A stretch of DNA of 33,794 bases from Geodermatophilus sp. YIM 151500 (GCF_025716945.1 NZ_JAOVZT010000004.1:341683-375476), one strand, 5' to 3'. Shown: positions 1 to 9,118, numbered from the stretch's first letter. A program made the numbers and translations. Notes: a model not told the origin generated them from the sequence alone.

Positions 1-985
1 GCGACGGGGGGACGGCTCCTGGCCGCGGTGCGCTCCGGAGGAGCGCAGTCTGGTAGAGCGCGATGCCGGCCGCGACGCTGACGTTGAGCGACTCGGTGCC
101 GCGGGTGATCGGGATGCGGACGACGACGTCGCAGCGCTCGCGCACCAGCCGCGACAGGCCCGTGCCCTCGGCGCCCACCACCAGCGCCACGGGATCGGCG
201 AACCCGTCGTACTCGTGCAGGTCCATGTCGCCGTCGGCGGCCAGGCCGACGGTCTGCAGCCCGGCGCCCTGGTAGCCGGCCAGCGCGCGGGGCAGGTTGA
301 CCGCGCGGGCCACCGGCAGCCGGGCCGCGGCCCCGGCGCTGGTGCGCCACGCCGAGGCGGTCATGCCGACCGCCCGGCGCTGCGGGACGACGACGCCGTG
401 CGCGTCGAACGCGGCCGCCGACCGGACGACGGCGCCGAGGTTGCGCGGGTCGGTGACGCCGTCCATCGCCACCACCAGCGCCGGCCGGCCGGAGTCGCGG
501 GCGGCCTCCAGCAGGTCGTCGGGGTGGGCGTACTCGTAGGGCGGCACCTGCAGGCCGATGCCCTGGTGCAGCGCGCCGCCGGACATCCGGTCGAACTCCG
601 CCTTGCCGACCTCGAGCAGGGCCAGCCCGCGGTCGGCGGCCAGCTGCACGGCCTCGGTGATCCGCTCGTCACCGCGCCCGGTGTCGCCGGTGACGACGTA
701 CAGCGCGGTCGCAGGGATGCGCGCCCGCAGCGCTTCCACCACCGGATTGCGGCCGAGCAGCAGCTCGGGGGCCTCCTCGGCGCGCTGGCGGGCCCGCGTC
801 CGCTCCGCCCGCTGCCGGGCCTGGGCCTGGGCCCGTCGCTGCGCCGGGTGGCCGGTGCGCTGCTCGGCGGGCGGGGTGGCGCCGCGCCCGGCCAGCGCCC
901 GGCGGCCCTTGCCACCGGTGCCGGTGGTCGCGCCCTTCTTGCCGGCGCCGCTCGTGCGGCCCCGGCGCCGGCTGTTGCCGGCCAT
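1..985 (-). CDS. rlmB: 23S rRNA (guanosine-2'-O-)-methyltransferase RlmB, SpoU/TrmH family (3' end outside window)
   Basis: Predicted to 2'-O-methylate a conserved guanosine of 23S rRNA using S-adenosylmethionine. The reading frame stays open to base 1, so the C-terminus is cut by the window edge. A basic, disordered N-terminus of about 70 residues ([18 protein letters not shown]...) precedes the substrate-binding part beginning [11 protein letters not shown]. SpoU motif 1 is [12 protein letters not shown], motif 2 is [10 protein letters not shown] and motif 3 is [18 protein letters not shown], together forming the trefoil-knot methyltransferase. The ATG overlaps the cysS stop by one base (TGATG), so the two genes are translationally coupled. 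The last visible codons carry a hairpin repeat (20-46), which suggests the C-terminal tail was extended by repeat DNA. Family assignment is secure; the exact target base is inferred from the family. Confidence 0.93.
   Translation of the reverse strand, partial: MAGNSRRRGRTSGAGKKGATTGTGGKGRRALAGRGATPPAEQRTGHPAQRRAQAQARQRAERTRARQRAEEAPELLLGRNPVVEALRARIPATALYVVTGDTGRGDERITEAVQLAADRGLALLEVGKAEFDRMSGGALHQGIGLQVPPYEYAHPDDLLEAARDSGRPALVVAMDGVTDPRNLGAVVRSAAAFDAHGVVVPQRRAVGMTASAWRTSAGAAARLPVARAVNLPRALAGYQGAGLQTVGLAADGDMDLHEYDGFADPVALVVGAEGTGLSRLVRERCDVVVRIPITRGTESLNVSVAAGIALYQTALLRSAPRPGAVPPS
20..46. repeat. Hairpin repeat, copy 1
   Basis: A 27-base element whose last 17 bases form a perfect 7-bp stem (30-36 with 40-46) closed by a GGA triloop. 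It matches 17706-17732 at 25 of 27 positions. The only two differences are paired with each other (C33/G43 here, A/T in the other copy), so the stem is preserved. This copy lies inside the 3' coding part of rlmB. Confidence 0.6.
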
Positions 986-2385
986 CAGCGGGTCAGCTCC
1001 CAGCGCGGGCCGGCCGGGGTGTCCTCGACCTGGACGCCGAGCGCCTTCAGCTGGTCGCGGATGGCGTCGGCAGCGGCGAAGTCCTTGCGCGCCCGGGCGG
1101 CTTGACGCTGCTCGAGCGCGAGAGCGACCAGCCCGTCGGTCACCTGTCCCAGCCGCTCGTCGGCCCCGGCGCCCCACCGCGGGTCGAGCGGGTCGAGGCC
1201 GAGGATCCCGAGCATGGCGCGCACCGACCCCAGCGCGCCCGCCGCCGCGGCGTCGTCGCCGGCCGCCAGTGCCGTGTTGCCCTCGCGCACCACCTCGTGC
1301 ACCGCGGCGACCGCGGCCGGCGTGGACAGGTCGTCGTCCATCGCCTGCACGAACTCCGTGCAGGCCACCGGCGACCCGGCGTCCGGGCCGACCCGCTCGG
1401 CCGCCCGCCGCACGAACGACTCCAGCCGCCGGTAGGCGGCCCCGGCTTCGCCAAGCGCGGCATCGGTGAACTCGATGGTCGAGCGGTAGTGCGGCGCGAC
1501 CAGGTAGTAGCGCAGCTCCACCGGGCGCACCCGCCGGACCACCTCGTCGACCAGCGCGGTGTTGCCCAGGGACTTGCTCATCTTCTCCCCGCCGAGGGTC
1601 ACCCAGCCGTTGTGCACCCAGTACCGGGCGAAGCCGTCGCCGGCCGCGCGGGACTGCGCCTGCTCGTTCTCGTGGTGCGGGAAGCGCAGGTCCAGCCCGC
1701 CGCCGTGCACGTCGAACTCGGCGCCGAGGTACCGGCCGGCCATCGCCGAGCACTCCAGGTGCCAGCCGGGCCGGCCGCGGCCCCAGGGGGTGGGCCAGGA
1801 CGCCGTCTCCGGCTCGCTCGCCTTGTGCGCCTTCCACAGCGCGAAGTCGCGGGGGTCGCGCTTGCGGTGCTCGGTGTCGGTGTCGGCGGCCGGCTCGAGG
1901 TTCTCCAGTTTCTGGCCGGTGAGCGCCCCGTACTCGGGGAAGGAGCGGACGTCGAAGTAGACGTCACCGTCTACGGCGTAGGCGTGTCCGCGCTCGATCA
2001 GCCGGTCCACGAGCGTGACCATCTCGGGCACGTGCCCGGTGGCGCGCGGCTCGTAGGTGGGCGGCAGCACGCCGAGGACGTCGTAGGCGCGGGTGCAGGC
2101 CAGCTCGTTCTCGTACGCCCACGCCCACCACGGCACGCCGGTCGCCTCGGCCTTGGCGAGGATCTTGTCGTCGATGTCGGTGACGTTGCGGACGTAGGTG
2201 ACCTCGAGCCCGCCGTGCGCCAGCCACCGGCGCAGCACGTCGAACGCCAGCGCCGAGCGGACGTGCCCCACGTGCGGCGGCCCCTGGACGGTGAGCCCGC
2301 AGACGTAGACCGACGCCGTGCCCGGCCGCAGCGGCACGAAGTCGCGCACCGCGCGCGCCGCGGTGTCGTAGAGGCGGAGGCTCAC
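985..2385 (-). CDS. cysS: Cysteinyl-tRNA synthetase
   Basis: Class I aminoacyl-tRNA synthetase that charges tRNA-Cys in the cytoplasm; 466 residues, normal length. The HIGH signature appears as HVGH and the KMSKS loop as EKMSKSLGN. Zinc ligands are visible as the Cys of YVCGLTV, the Cys of LECSAM and the HHENE motif. The GTG start is supported by a -10-like hexamer TAGACT ending seven bases upstream, which would make the transcript leaderless. The stop overlaps the rlmB start. In mycobacteria cysS directly follows ispF; here a two-gene biosynthetic cassette on the opposite strand separates them, so cysS has its own promoter. Confidence 0.96.
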   Translation of the reverse strand: MSLRLYDTAARAVRDFVPLRPGTASVYVCGLTVQGPPHVGHVRSALAFDVLRRWLAHGGLEVTYVRNVTDIDDKILAKAEATGVPWWAWAYENELACTRAYDVLGVLPPTYEPRATGHVPEMVTLVDRLIERGHAYAVDGDVYFDVRSFPEYGALTGQKLENLEPAADTDTEHRKRDPRDFALWKAHKASEPETASWPTPWGRGRPGWHLECSAMAGRYLGAEFDVHGGGLDLRFPHHENEQAQSRAAGDGFARYWVHNGWVTLGGEKMSKSLGNTALVDEVVRRVRPVELRYYLVAPHYRSTIEFTDAALGEAGAAYRRLESFVRRAAERVGPDAGSPVACTEFVQAMDDDLSTPAAVAAVHEVVREGNTALAAGDDAAAAGALGSVRAMLGILGLDPLDPRWGAGADERLGQVTDGLVALALEQRQAARARKDFAAADAIRDQLKALGVQVEDTPAGPRWELTR

Positions 2386-2593
2386 TTCCCGGAGTCTACG
2401 GAGGGTGCGCCGGTCCCCCGCCTGGCTCCCGTCCAGGTCGGCACGCGGAAGCCGTCACCTCCCCCCGTTGCGGTCGTTCATCCGGACGTGTTGCGGCTCC
2501 GGCCACGACGTGCGAACCAGCTGTCAGACGCATACCGTCCGTAATCAGCAGTGGTCAACGGCGCGACCGGACGCGTGCGGCAGGGGGAGGCCG
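2386..2593. other. Divergent promoter region between cysS and the PPTase gene
   Basis: A 208-bp non-coding gap between diverging genes. It holds the cysS -10 element and, for the rightward genes, a TANNNT candidate TACCGT at 2533-2538 and a strong ribosome binding site (AGGGGGAGG, from about 2582) before the ATG at 2594. It is a little less G+C-rich than the coding DNA on either side. No further gene is seen. Confidence 0.45.
2393..2398 (-). promoter_or_regulatory. -10 element of cysS, probably leaderless
   Basis: TAGACT on the minus strand fits the actinobacterial TANNNT -10 consensus. Its end is seven bases from the GTG at 2385, so transcription would start at the first base of the start codon. 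No convincing -35 element is seen. Confidence 0.5.
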
Positions 2594-3382
2594 ATGGCCG
2601 AGCGTGCTTCGTCCGCCCTGCCGGGCGCCGTCCGGGACGCCGGGGAGCGGCCCGGCGGCCGGCCGGACGACGGACCGGCCGGGCGGCGCCATGCCCGGAC
2701 GTCCGGACCGCCGGGCGGCACGGTGGTCCGGCTGTGGCTCGTCGACCTTCGGGCCGACGCCGCCGTGGAAAACCTGGCGGGCAGCCACCTCGCCGAGGGC
2801 GAGCGGTGGCGGGTGCACCGGGGCACCACGGCGGTCCGCCGCCGCCGGGTGCTGCTGCGGGCGGCGCTGCGCGAGGCCGCCGGCCGTCTCCTCGGCGTCG
2901 CACCGCCGGACGTGCCGCTCGTCGAGGTCGCCGGCCGCCCCGTGCTCGCGGACGGGGGGCGCGATCTGGGGATCAGCTGCTCGGCCGGCGGCCGGGTGGG
3001 CCTGGTAGCGATCACCGAGGACACGCCGGTGGGCGTCGACGTCGAACCGCACCGGGAGGAGGACTTCGCTAGCGTCCTCGACGAGGGCTGGCTCGCCCCC
3101 GCCGAGGCGGACCGGCTGGTCACGCTGCCGCCGGCCCTGCGGGTCGAGGCCATCACCCGCTGCTGGACCCAGAAGGAAGCGGTGCTGAAGGGACTCGGTC
3201 TGGGTCTCCACCGGCACCCGGCCACCGTCCGGACCCCGCGCGACGCCGCGGGCCGGATCGACGAGTGGGCGGTCGACGCCGTGCCGGTGCCCGCCGGGCA
3301 CGCGGCCAGCGTCGCCGTCCGGACCGAACGAACGGGGATCGAACTGGTGATCGAGGATCTGGCGCTGGAGGGGCTGCGATGA
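2594..3382 (+). CDS. Sfp-type 4'-phosphopantetheinyl transferase
   Basis: Predicted to transfer phosphopantetheine from CoA to a carrier-domain serine, most likely that of the fusion protein encoded next. 262 residues. The magnesium-binding GVDVEP (about residues 147-152) and the WTQKEAVLKGLGLGL motif (from residue 191) are the hallmarks of Sfp/PPT1 enzymes. The usual SHS segment reads ISCSAG (127-132), so the conserved histidine is replaced. The ATG at 2594 is chosen because AGGGGGAGG sits just upstream; the frame is open further upstream but that extension has no such site. Its stop overlaps the next start (ATGA), which shows tight coupling. The first 45 or so residues are Gly/Pro/Arg-rich and probably disordered. 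Confidence 0.88.
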   Translation: MAERASSALPGAVRDAGERPGGRPDDGPAGRRHARTSGPPGGTVVRLWLVDLRADAAVENLAGSHLAEGERWRVHRGTTAVRRRRVLLRAALREAAGRLLGVAPPDVPLVEVAGRPVLADGGRDLGISCSAGGRVGLVAITEDTPVGVDVEPHREEDFASVLDEGWLAPAEADRLVTLPPALRVEAITRCWTQKEAVLKGLGLGLHRHPATVRTPRDAAGRIDEWAVDAVPVPAGHAASVAVRTERTGIELVIEDLALEGLR

Positions 3383-6300
3383 CCCGGCCGAGCACCGCCG
3401 CCGACGGCGCTACCGCCACCCGGCGGATGCCGCAGATCGCCGAGTTCCGCCAGCTGTGCGAGCAGCGGGCCGGTCACTCCCTGACCTCGCCCGCGGAGCT
3501 GCACGGGTGGTCGGTCGAGCACTACCAGGACTTCTGGCGGCTCTTCCTGGACTGGTCCGGCCTGGCCTGGGAGGGGGCGGCGACCCCCGTCTGCGTGGGC
3601 GAGGGGATGGAGCGGGCCGCCTTCTTCCCGCGGGTCCGGCTCAACTACGCGGAGAACCTGCTGCGCCCCCTCCCGGGGGTCGACGACGACGCCCCGGCGC
3701 TGACCTCCGTGCACGGCTCCGGCGACGTCGAGCGGCTCACCCGCGCCGAGCTGCGCGCCGCGGTGAGCGCCACCGCCGGGGCCATCCACGGATGCGGGGT
3801 GGGGGTCGGTGACCGGGTCGCGGTGATCGCACCGAACTCGGCGCGCACGGTGGTGACCGCCCTGGCCCTGGCCGCGCTGGGGGTGCCCATGGCCAGCGCG
3901 ACGCCGGACATGGGCCCGACGGCGCTGGTCGGCCGGCTGGAGCAGGTCGAGCCGGTCCTGCTGGTCGTCGACCGCACCGGCATGCGCGGTGCGGGCGCCG
4001 GTCCCGACGACGCGCTCGCCCGGCTGCTCGACGAGCTGCCCACCGTCCGGCAGGTGCTCGTGCTCGACGACGGACCGCTACCGGAGGACCCGCCGGTGCC
4101 GGCCGAGCGGCTGGGCCGGCTGGTCGACCGGACCACGGCGGACGGCGGGCCGTCCTGGCCCCGGCTGCCGTTCGACCACCCGCTGTGGGTGATGTTCTCC
4201 TCCGGCACCACGGGGCCGCCGAAGGCGATGGTCCACGGTGCCGGCGGCTCGCTCGTCGAGCACGTCAAGGAGCACCGGCTGCACGGCGACCTCCGCGCCG
4301 ACGACGTCCTGTACTTCCACACCACCACCGCCTGGATGATGTGGAACTGGCAGCTCTCGGCGCTCGCGGTGGGCGCGCAGGTCGTCCTCTACGACGGGCC
4401 GGTCGCCGGCGCCGCGACGCTCTGGCAGCTCGTGGCCGACCACGGCGTCACCGTCTTCGGCACCAGCCCGGCCTACCTCCAGCTGTGCCAGGACGTCGGC
4501 TACCGCCCCGCCGCCAAGCACGACCTCGGCCGGCTGCGGGCGATCCTGTCCACCGGCGCGGTGCTGCACGACTGGCAGTTCGACTGGGTGGCGCGCGAGG
4601 TCGGCCCGCTCCCCCTGCAGTCGATCTCCGGCGGCACCGACATCGTCGGCTGCTTCGTGCTCGGCCACCCCGAGCGGCCGGTCGAGCGCGGCCGCTGCCA
4701 GTCGCTGGGCCTCGGCCTCGACGTGGCCGCGGTCGACGCGGGCGGCGTGCCCGTCCTCGACGAGGTCGGCGACCTGGTCTGCCGGCGGCCCTTCCCGTCG
4801 CGCCCGGTGTGCTTCCTCCGCGACCCCTCGGGACGGCGGTTCCACGACTCGTACTTCGCCGAGCACGCGGGCGTGTGGACGCACGGCGACCGCATCGAGA
4901 TCGACCGGCACGGCGGGTCGCGGATGCACGGCCGCGCCGACGGGGTGCTCAACGTGGACGGCGTCCGGATCGGCCCCGCGGAGATCTACCGCATCCTGCG
5001 CGGGATGCCTGAGATCGACGACGCGATGGCCGTCGAGCAGCGGACGGCGGACGGCTCCCGGCTGCTGCTGCTCGCCGTGCTGCGGCCCGGGCACGCGTAC
5101 GACGACGACCTCGCCACCCGCATCCGCGCTCGGCTGCGCGCGGAAGGCTCGGCCGCGCACGTGCCCCAGGTCATCGCCGTCGTCGACGAGCTGCCGCTGA
5201 CGCACAACGGCAAGCGCTCGGAGCGGGCCGCTCGTGACGTGGTCAACGGCGATCCGGTGCGCAACCTCGCCGCCCTGCGCAACCCGGCGGCTCTCGAGGG
5301 CATCGCTGCGGCCGTCCGCGCCGCGACGACCGATCCCGCGGGCGAGGGGGCGCCGGACGAGGACGCCGCGGCGCCGGCGCCGGACGAGGACGCGCTCACC
5401 CGCGCCGTCTCCGTCGCCTTCCGCGAGGTGTTGGGCCGGCGATCCCTGCCCCCCACGGCGAACTTCTTCGACCTGGGCGGCACCTCGCGCCAGTGCATGA
5501 CGATCCTGCGCCGGCTGCGGCTGGAGCTGCGCCGTCCGGTGCCGCTGGCGACCTTCCTCGCGGCGCCGTCGATCGCCGGCCTGGTCGAGGCGTTGCGCGG
5601 CCCGGCCGGACCGTCGTCCCGTTTCGTGCAGCTGCGCGCCGGGGACCCGGGACGGACGCCGCTGTTCGTCGTGCACGGCGTGTACGGGGACGCCGACGCC
5701 TACCGCTCGATGGCCGAGCACCTGGGCGTCGACGTCCCGGTCCACGGCATCGAGGCCTCGCTGATGCACGACGACGGCCGCGCCAAGACGGTGGCCGAGA
5801 TCGCCGCCGAGCACGTCGCGGAACTGCAGCGCTTCGTGCCGACCGGGAGGCTGAGCCTGGCCGGGTACAGCTTCGGTGGTCTCGTGGCCCTGGAGATGGC
5901 CCGCCAGCTCGCCGCGGTCGGCCGGCAGCCCGCCCACCTGGTGCTGCTCGACGTGCGTCCGCCCCGGGCCAGCCTGACCCCGGCGCAGCTGCGGCTGCGC
6001 CGGTTGTCCAGCACGGTCGCGATGCTGCTGCCGGCCTTCCGCGACTACACGGTCCGGCAGGCGCTGTCCGACCGGGTCCGCCGGCGGGGGCCCTCCTCGG
6101 ACCGGAAGGCGCTGCGCGGCGGGGTGCACGTCTTCCACGACTACCGGTGGGGACGGTACGAGGGCCCGGTGACCTACTGCCGGGCCCGGACGAGGGTGCC
6201 GGTCATCATGAACCAGCTGTTCGCCTGGCGAACCGTGCTGCCCCGGATGACCGTGGTCGACGTGCCGGGCGCGCACGACGACCTGATGGCGGGCAAGCAC

Positions 6301-6393
6301 GCGCCGACGCTGGCCGCGCAGGTGACGGCGGCGCTGACCGGGTCGGCGGACCGGCCGGCCGGAGTGCGCACCCGGCCTCGGGCGACCGGGTGA
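3379..6393 (+). CDS. Acetoacetyl-CoA synthetase-like adenylation / carrier / thioesterase fusion (A-T-TE)
   Basis: A 1,004-residue three-domain protein. Residues 1 to about 640 resemble acetoacetyl-CoA ligases of the ANL superfamily: an N-terminal FWRLFLDWSGLAW segment, the P-loop FSSGTTGPPKAMVH (from residue 273), SGGTDIVG, the GRADGVLNVDGVRIGP hinge and the acyl-transfer lysine in NGKRSERA (K612). An Ala/Glu/Asp-rich linker leads to a carrier domain with FFDLGGTS, whose Ser703 would carry phosphopantetheine. A type I thioesterase follows with GYSFGG (Ser831), Asp858 and His966 as the likely triad. The start overlaps the PPTase stop. It probably activates a short beta-keto or related acid, loads it on its own carrier and releases it by hydrolysis, cyclisation or transfer. 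Substrate and product are unknown; acetoacetyl-CoA ligases are usually stand-alone enzymes of about 650 residues. Confidence 0.85.
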   Translation: MTRPSTAADGATATRRMPQIAEFRQLCEQRAGHSLTSPAELHGWSVEHYQDFWRLFLDWSGLAWEGAATPVCVGEGMERAAFFPRVRLNYAENLLRPLPGVDDDAPALTSVHGSGDVERLTRAELRAAVSATAGAIHGCGVGVGDRVAVIAPNSARTVVTALALAALGVPMASATPDMGPTALVGRLEQVEPVLLVVDRTGMRGAGAGPDDALARLLDELPTVRQVLVLDDGPLPEDPPVPAERLGRLVDRTTADGGPSWPRLPFDHPLWVMFSSGTTGPPKAMVHGAGGSLVEHVKEHRLHGDLRADDVLYFHTTTAWMMWNWQLSALAVGAQVVLYDGPVAGAATLWQLVADHGVTVFGTSPAYLQLCQDVGYRPAAKHDLGRLRAILSTGAVLHDWQFDWVAREVGPLPLQSISGGTDIVGCFVLGHPERPVERGRCQSLGLGLDVAAVDAGGVPVLDEVGDLVCRRPFPSRPVCFLRDPSGRRFHDSYFAEHAGVWTHGDRIEIDRHGGSRMHGRADGVLNVDGVRIGPAEIYRILRGMPEIDDAMAVEQRTADGSRLLLLAVLRPGHAYDDDLATRIRARLRAEGSAAHVPQVIAVVDELPLTHNGKRSERAARDVVNGDPVRNLAALRNPAALEGIAAAVRAATTDPAGEGAPDEDAAAPAPDEDALTRAVSVAFREVLGRRSLPPTANFFDLGGTSRQCMTILRRLRLELRRPVPLATFLAAPSIAGLVEALRGPAGPSSRFVQLRAGDPGRTPLFVVHGVYGDADAYRSMAEHLGVDVPVHGIEASLMHDDGRAKTVAEIAAEHVAELQRFVPTGRLSLAGYSFGGLVALEMARQLAAVGRQPAHLVLLDVRPPRASLTPAQLRLRRLSSTVAMLLPAFRDYTVRQALSDRVRRRGPSSDRKALRGGVHVFHDYRWGRYEGPVTYCRARTRVPVIMNQLFAWRTVLPRMTVVDVPGAHDDLMAGKHAPTLAAQVTAALTGSADRPAGVRTRPRATG

Positions 6394-6417
6394 CGGCCGC
6401 CCGCCGCCCGGCAGCGG

Positions 6418-6900
6418 TCAGCCGGCGGGGATCACCAGCGCGGTCGCCACGGCGGCCCGACCCTCCCCACGGCCGGTGAGGCCCAGCCCGTCGGTCGTGG
6501 TGGCGGTGAGGCCGACGGGGGCGCCCAGCACCTCGCTCAGGACGGCCTGCGCCTCCGCCCGCCGGGGGCCGAGCCGCGGGGTGGTCGCCACGAGCTGCAC
6601 GGCGGCATTGCCCACGGCCCAGCCGGCGGCGGCCAGCGCTTCCCGGGCGTGGGCGAGCACTGCGGCGCCGCTGACCCCGGCCCAGCGCGGGTCGTCGGTG
6701 CCGAGCAGGGTGCCGATGTCACCCAGGCCGGCGGCCGACAGCACCGCGTCGACCAGCGCGTGCGCGACCACGTCGCCGTCCGAGTGCCCGGCGCAGCCGT
6801 CGGCTCCGGGCCAGTCCAGCCCGGCCAGCCAGCACGGGCGGCCGGCCTCGATGGGGTGGACGTCGGTGCCGATGCCGACCCGCGGCGTGCCCGCGCTCAC
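6418..6900 (-). CDS. ispF: 2-C-methyl-D-erythritol 2,4-cyclodiphosphate synthase
   Basis: Fifth step of the MEP isoprenoid pathway: converts CDP-ME 2-phosphate to ME-cyclodiphosphate with release of CMP. 160 residues, normal length. Metal ligands lie in GIGTDVHP (the DxH motif) and [15 protein letters not shown], and the CDP-binding TATTTDGLG segment is present near the C-terminus. The GTG start overlaps the ispD stop (GTGA), so the pair is translationally coupled in the leftward carD-ispD-ispF operon. Only 24 bp separate its stop from the stop of the convergent A-T-TE gene. Confidence 0.96.
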   Translation of the reverse strand: MSAGTPRVGIGTDVHPIEAGRPCWLAGLDWPGADGCAGHSDGDVVAHALVDAVLSAAGLGDIGTLLGTDDPRWAGVSGAAVLAHAREALAAAGWAVGNAAVQLVATTPRLGPRRAEAQAVLSEVLGAPVGLTATTTDGLGLTGRGEGRAAVATALVIPAG

Positions 6901-7559
6901 CGGCGCACCTGGAGCTCGGCCAGCTCGAGGTCGTGCGGCACGGTGATCTTGGCGGCCCGCTCGTCACCGGCGACGGTGACCACCTGCACCCCGGCGGCAC
7001 GCACCACCGCGGCGTCGTCGGTGAGCTCGGCGTCGTCGCCCAGCCGGTCGTAGGCCGCGGCGAGCGTCGCGTGCTCGAAGCCCTGCGGGGTCTGCACGCG
7101 GCGCAGCGTCTCCCTGGGCACCGTGTCGGCCACGGCGCCGGAATCGTCGACGACGACCGTGGTGTCGACCACGGGCACCACGGGGACGACGGCGCGGGCC
7201 CCGCCCTCCAAGGCGGCGAGCACCCGCGCCACGGCGTCCGGTGGGGTCAGCGGCCGCGCGGCGTCGTGCACGAGGACGACGTCGGCCCGGCCCCGGACCG
7301 CGGCGAGCGCCGCGCGAACCGAGGCCGTCCGCGTCCGGCCACCGGCGACGAGCCGGACGTCCATCGGCAGCACCGTCGCGAACAGGCTCTGCTCCCGCAC
7401 CGGCACCGCCACCACGACGTCGTTCACGCCGCCGTCGCGCAGGGAGTCGACCGCCCAGCAGACCAGCGCCCGTCCGCCGAGCTGGACCAGCGCCTTGGAC
7501 CGACCCGCCCCCAGACGCAGACCACTCCCGGCCGCTGCGACGATGCCGACAGCGTGCAC
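6897..7559 (-). CDS. ispD: 2-C-methyl-D-erythritol 4-phosphate cytidylyltransferase
   Basis: Third step of the MEP pathway: joins CTP and MEP to give CDP-ME. 220 residues. Signature motifs are [11 protein letters not shown] with the CTP-binding SKAL lysine, [18 protein letters not shown] and [13 protein letters not shown]. The frame is open another 64 codons upstream, but that part is low-complexity and overlaps carD. The GTG at 7559 places the nucleotide-binding loop at the very N-terminus, as in the family. It lies 41 bp after carD and overlaps ispF, so the three genes form an operon. Confidence 0.94.
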   Translation of the reverse strand: MHAVGIVAAAGSGLRLGAGRSKALVQLGGRALVCWAVDSLRDGGVNDVVVAVPVREQSLFATVLPMDVRLVAGGRTRTASVRAALAAVRGRADVVLVHDAARPLTPPDAVARVLAALEGGARAVVPVVPVVDTTVVVDDSGAVADTVPRETLRRVQTPQGFEHATLAAAYDRLGDDAELTDDAAVVRAAGVQVVTVAGDERAAKITVPHDLELAELQVRR

Positions 7560-7600
7560 GGGAGTGGTCGGTGTTGCTGGGTGCGCGGGCGCGGCCGCGG

Positions 7601-8083
7601 TCAGCTGGCGAGGACCTCGTCGAGGAGCACCTCGGCCTTGTCCTCGTTGGTGCCCTCGGCGAGGGCCAGCTCGCTGACCAGGATCTGCCGCGCCTTGGAG
7701 AGCATCCGCTTCTCGCCCGCTGACAGGCCGCGGTCCTTGTCGCGGCGCCACAGGTCGCGCACGACCTCGGCGACCTTGTTGACGTCGCCCGAGGCGAGCT
7801 TCTCGAGGTTGGCCTTGTAGCGACGCGACCAGTTCGTCGGCTCCTCGGTGTGCGGCGCGCGCAGCACCTCGAAGACCCGGTTGAGGCCCTCCTGACCGAC
7901 GACATCGCGGACGCCGACGATCTCTGCGTTGTCGGCCGGCACCCGCACCGTCAGGTCACCCTGGGCGACCTTGAGCACGAGGTAGGCCTTCTCTTCACCC
8001 TTGATGACCCGCTTCTCGATCGCTTCGATCAACGCAGCGCCGTGGTGCGGGTAGACGACGGTCTCGCCGACAGTGAAGCCCAT
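7601..8083 (-). CDS. carD: RNA polymerase-binding transcription factor CarD
   Basis: Essential actinobacterial regulator that binds the RNA polymerase beta subunit and stabilises open promoter complexes, notably at rRNA promoters. 160 residues, close to the 162 of the mycobacterial protein. The N-terminal Tudor-like domain begins [17 protein letters not shown], and the helical DNA-binding domain carries [13 protein letters not shown] with the conserved tryptophan that probes the -10 upstream edge. An AAAGGGG ribosome binding site precedes the ATG. It heads the operon with ispD and ispF and diverges from the prenyltransferase gene. Confidence 0.97.
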   Translation of the reverse strand: MGFTVGETVVYPHHGAALIEAIEKRVIKGEEKAYLVLKVAQGDLTVRVPADNAEIVGVRDVVGQEGLNRVFEVLRAPHTEEPTNWSRRYKANLEKLASGDVNKVAEVVRDLWRRDKDRGLSAGEKRMLSKARQILVSELALAEGTNEDKAEVLLDEVLAS

Positions 8084-8205
8084 GTGTATGTGACCCCTTT
8101 CGCTGACACAAGACTAGCACGGCAGACTGACGGGCGGATCCGGTGAGAGCCGTAAATATGCAGGTCAGGGGCGTGGTGAAGTAGTCGGGAGGGGTTGACA
8201 GCGGC
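8084..8205. promoter_or_regulatory. Divergent promoter region carD / prenyltransferase
   Basis: A 122-bp gap between diverging genes. On the minus strand TAGTCT (8116-8111) is a TANNNT -10 candidate that would give carD a leader of about 20 bases containing AAAGGGG. On the plus strand GGGAGGGG lies shortly before the ATG at 8206. No clear -35 element was found. Confidence 0.4.
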
Positions 8206-9060
8206 ATGGGTGGTGTGCCTGCACCCGTGCCCGGCCGCCGCGCTCTCCCCGCCCTGGTGCGGGCCACGCACGCCGGTCCCACGGTCGCGGTGACCACCGT
8301 GGCCACCCTCCTGGCGGTCGCAGCCGACCTGTCGGCCGCCCGCACGACCCTCCTCTGCGCCGCCGTCCTCGCTGGTCAGGCGTCCATCGGCTGGAGCAAC
8401 GACTGGCTCGACGCAGACCGCGACCGGGCGGTCGCGCGGGCCGGCAAGCCCGTCGTCCAGGGCGCCGTCCGGCCCGCGACGCTGCGCCGGGCGGCGCTCG
8501 TCGCGGCCGGCGCGGCCGTCGTCCTCTCCCTGGCGCTCGGCCCGCTGCCCGGCCTCCTGCTGCTCGTGCTCGTGGCCTGCGGGTGGGCCTACAACCTCGG
8601 GCTCAAGCGGACGGCGGCCTCGGCGCTGCCCTACGTGACCGGGTTCGGCGCGCTGCCGGCGGGCGTGGTCGCGGCGGCGCCCGGCACCCCGGTGGCGCCG
8701 TGGTGGCTGGTCGTGGCGGGCGCGGCGCTGGGCGCCGCGGCGCACTTCGCCAACGTCGCACCCGACCTGGAGGACGACACGGCGACCGGGGTGCGCGGCC
8801 TGCCGCACCGGCTGGGTGCGACGGCTTCCGCGGTCGCCGGCGCGCTGCTGCTGGGCGCGGCCACGCTGGTCCTGGTGCTCGGCCCCGACGGGGCGCCGGA
8901 CGCGGTCGGCCGGCTCGGACTGGTCGTCGCGGTCCCGGCCGTCGCCGTGGCGGCGCTGGCGGGCACGGCGCGGTGGCGCCGGTACGCCTTCCCCGCCGTG
9001 ATGCTGCTGGCCGTCCTGGACGTCGGGCTGCTGGTCGCCGGCGGCGCGGCCCTCGGCTGA
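8206..9060 (+). CDS. UbiA-family prenyltransferase
   Basis: Integral membrane prenyltransferase of the UbiA superfamily, moving an isoprenyl chain onto an acceptor. 284 residues with about eight hydrophobic segments. The first aspartate-rich motif is NDWLDADRDRAVARAGKP (from residue 65) and the second is DLEDD (from 187); these bind the Mg-diphosphate. The RBS is GGGAGGGG. It may belong to the actinobacterial SCO3242/EboC-like subgroup rather than MenA or UbiA proper, because no quinone genes are nearby. The acceptor cannot be read from the sequence. It sits beside the MEP pathway genes ispD and ispF, which supply isoprenoid precursors, though on the other strand. Confidence 0.85.
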   Translation: MGGVPAPVPGRRALPALVRATHAGPTVAVTTVATLLAVAADLSAARTTLLCAAVLAGQASIGWSNDWLDADRDRAVARAGKPVVQGAVRPATLRRAALVAAGAAVVLSLALGPLPGLLLLVLVACGWAYNLGLKRTAASALPYVTGFGALPAGVVAAAPGTPVAPWWLVVAGAALGAAAHFANVAPDLEDDTATGVRGLPHRLGATASAVAGALLLGAATLVLVLGPDGAPDAVGRLGLVVAVPAVAVAALAGTARWRRYAFPAVMLLAVLDVGLLVAGGAALG

Positions 9061-9118
9061 CGCCGGACCGCCGGAGCGGACATCCGGCCCGTCGGAGGGG
9101 ATCCGCGGCCCGTCGGCG
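9061..9118. terminator. Short convergent gap with inverted repeat
   Basis: 58 bp between the prenyltransferase stop and the stop of the leftward membrane protein. GCGGA near 9077 pairs with TCCGC near 9105, and a ten-base direct repeat GGCCCGTCGG occurs twice. It may act as a bidirectional terminator; there is no U-run, as is common in this phylum. Confidence 0.25.

Noticed and set aside
3265-3378. In-frame N-terminal extension of the A-T-TE protein
   Set aside because: It is Arg/Gly-rich, lies inside the PPTase gene, and the ATG in the ATGA overlap at 3379 is the natural start.
7560-7751. 64-codon upstream extension of ispD
   Set aside because: It overlaps the end of carD and has no IspD-like sequence; the nucleotide-binding loop should be at the N-terminus.
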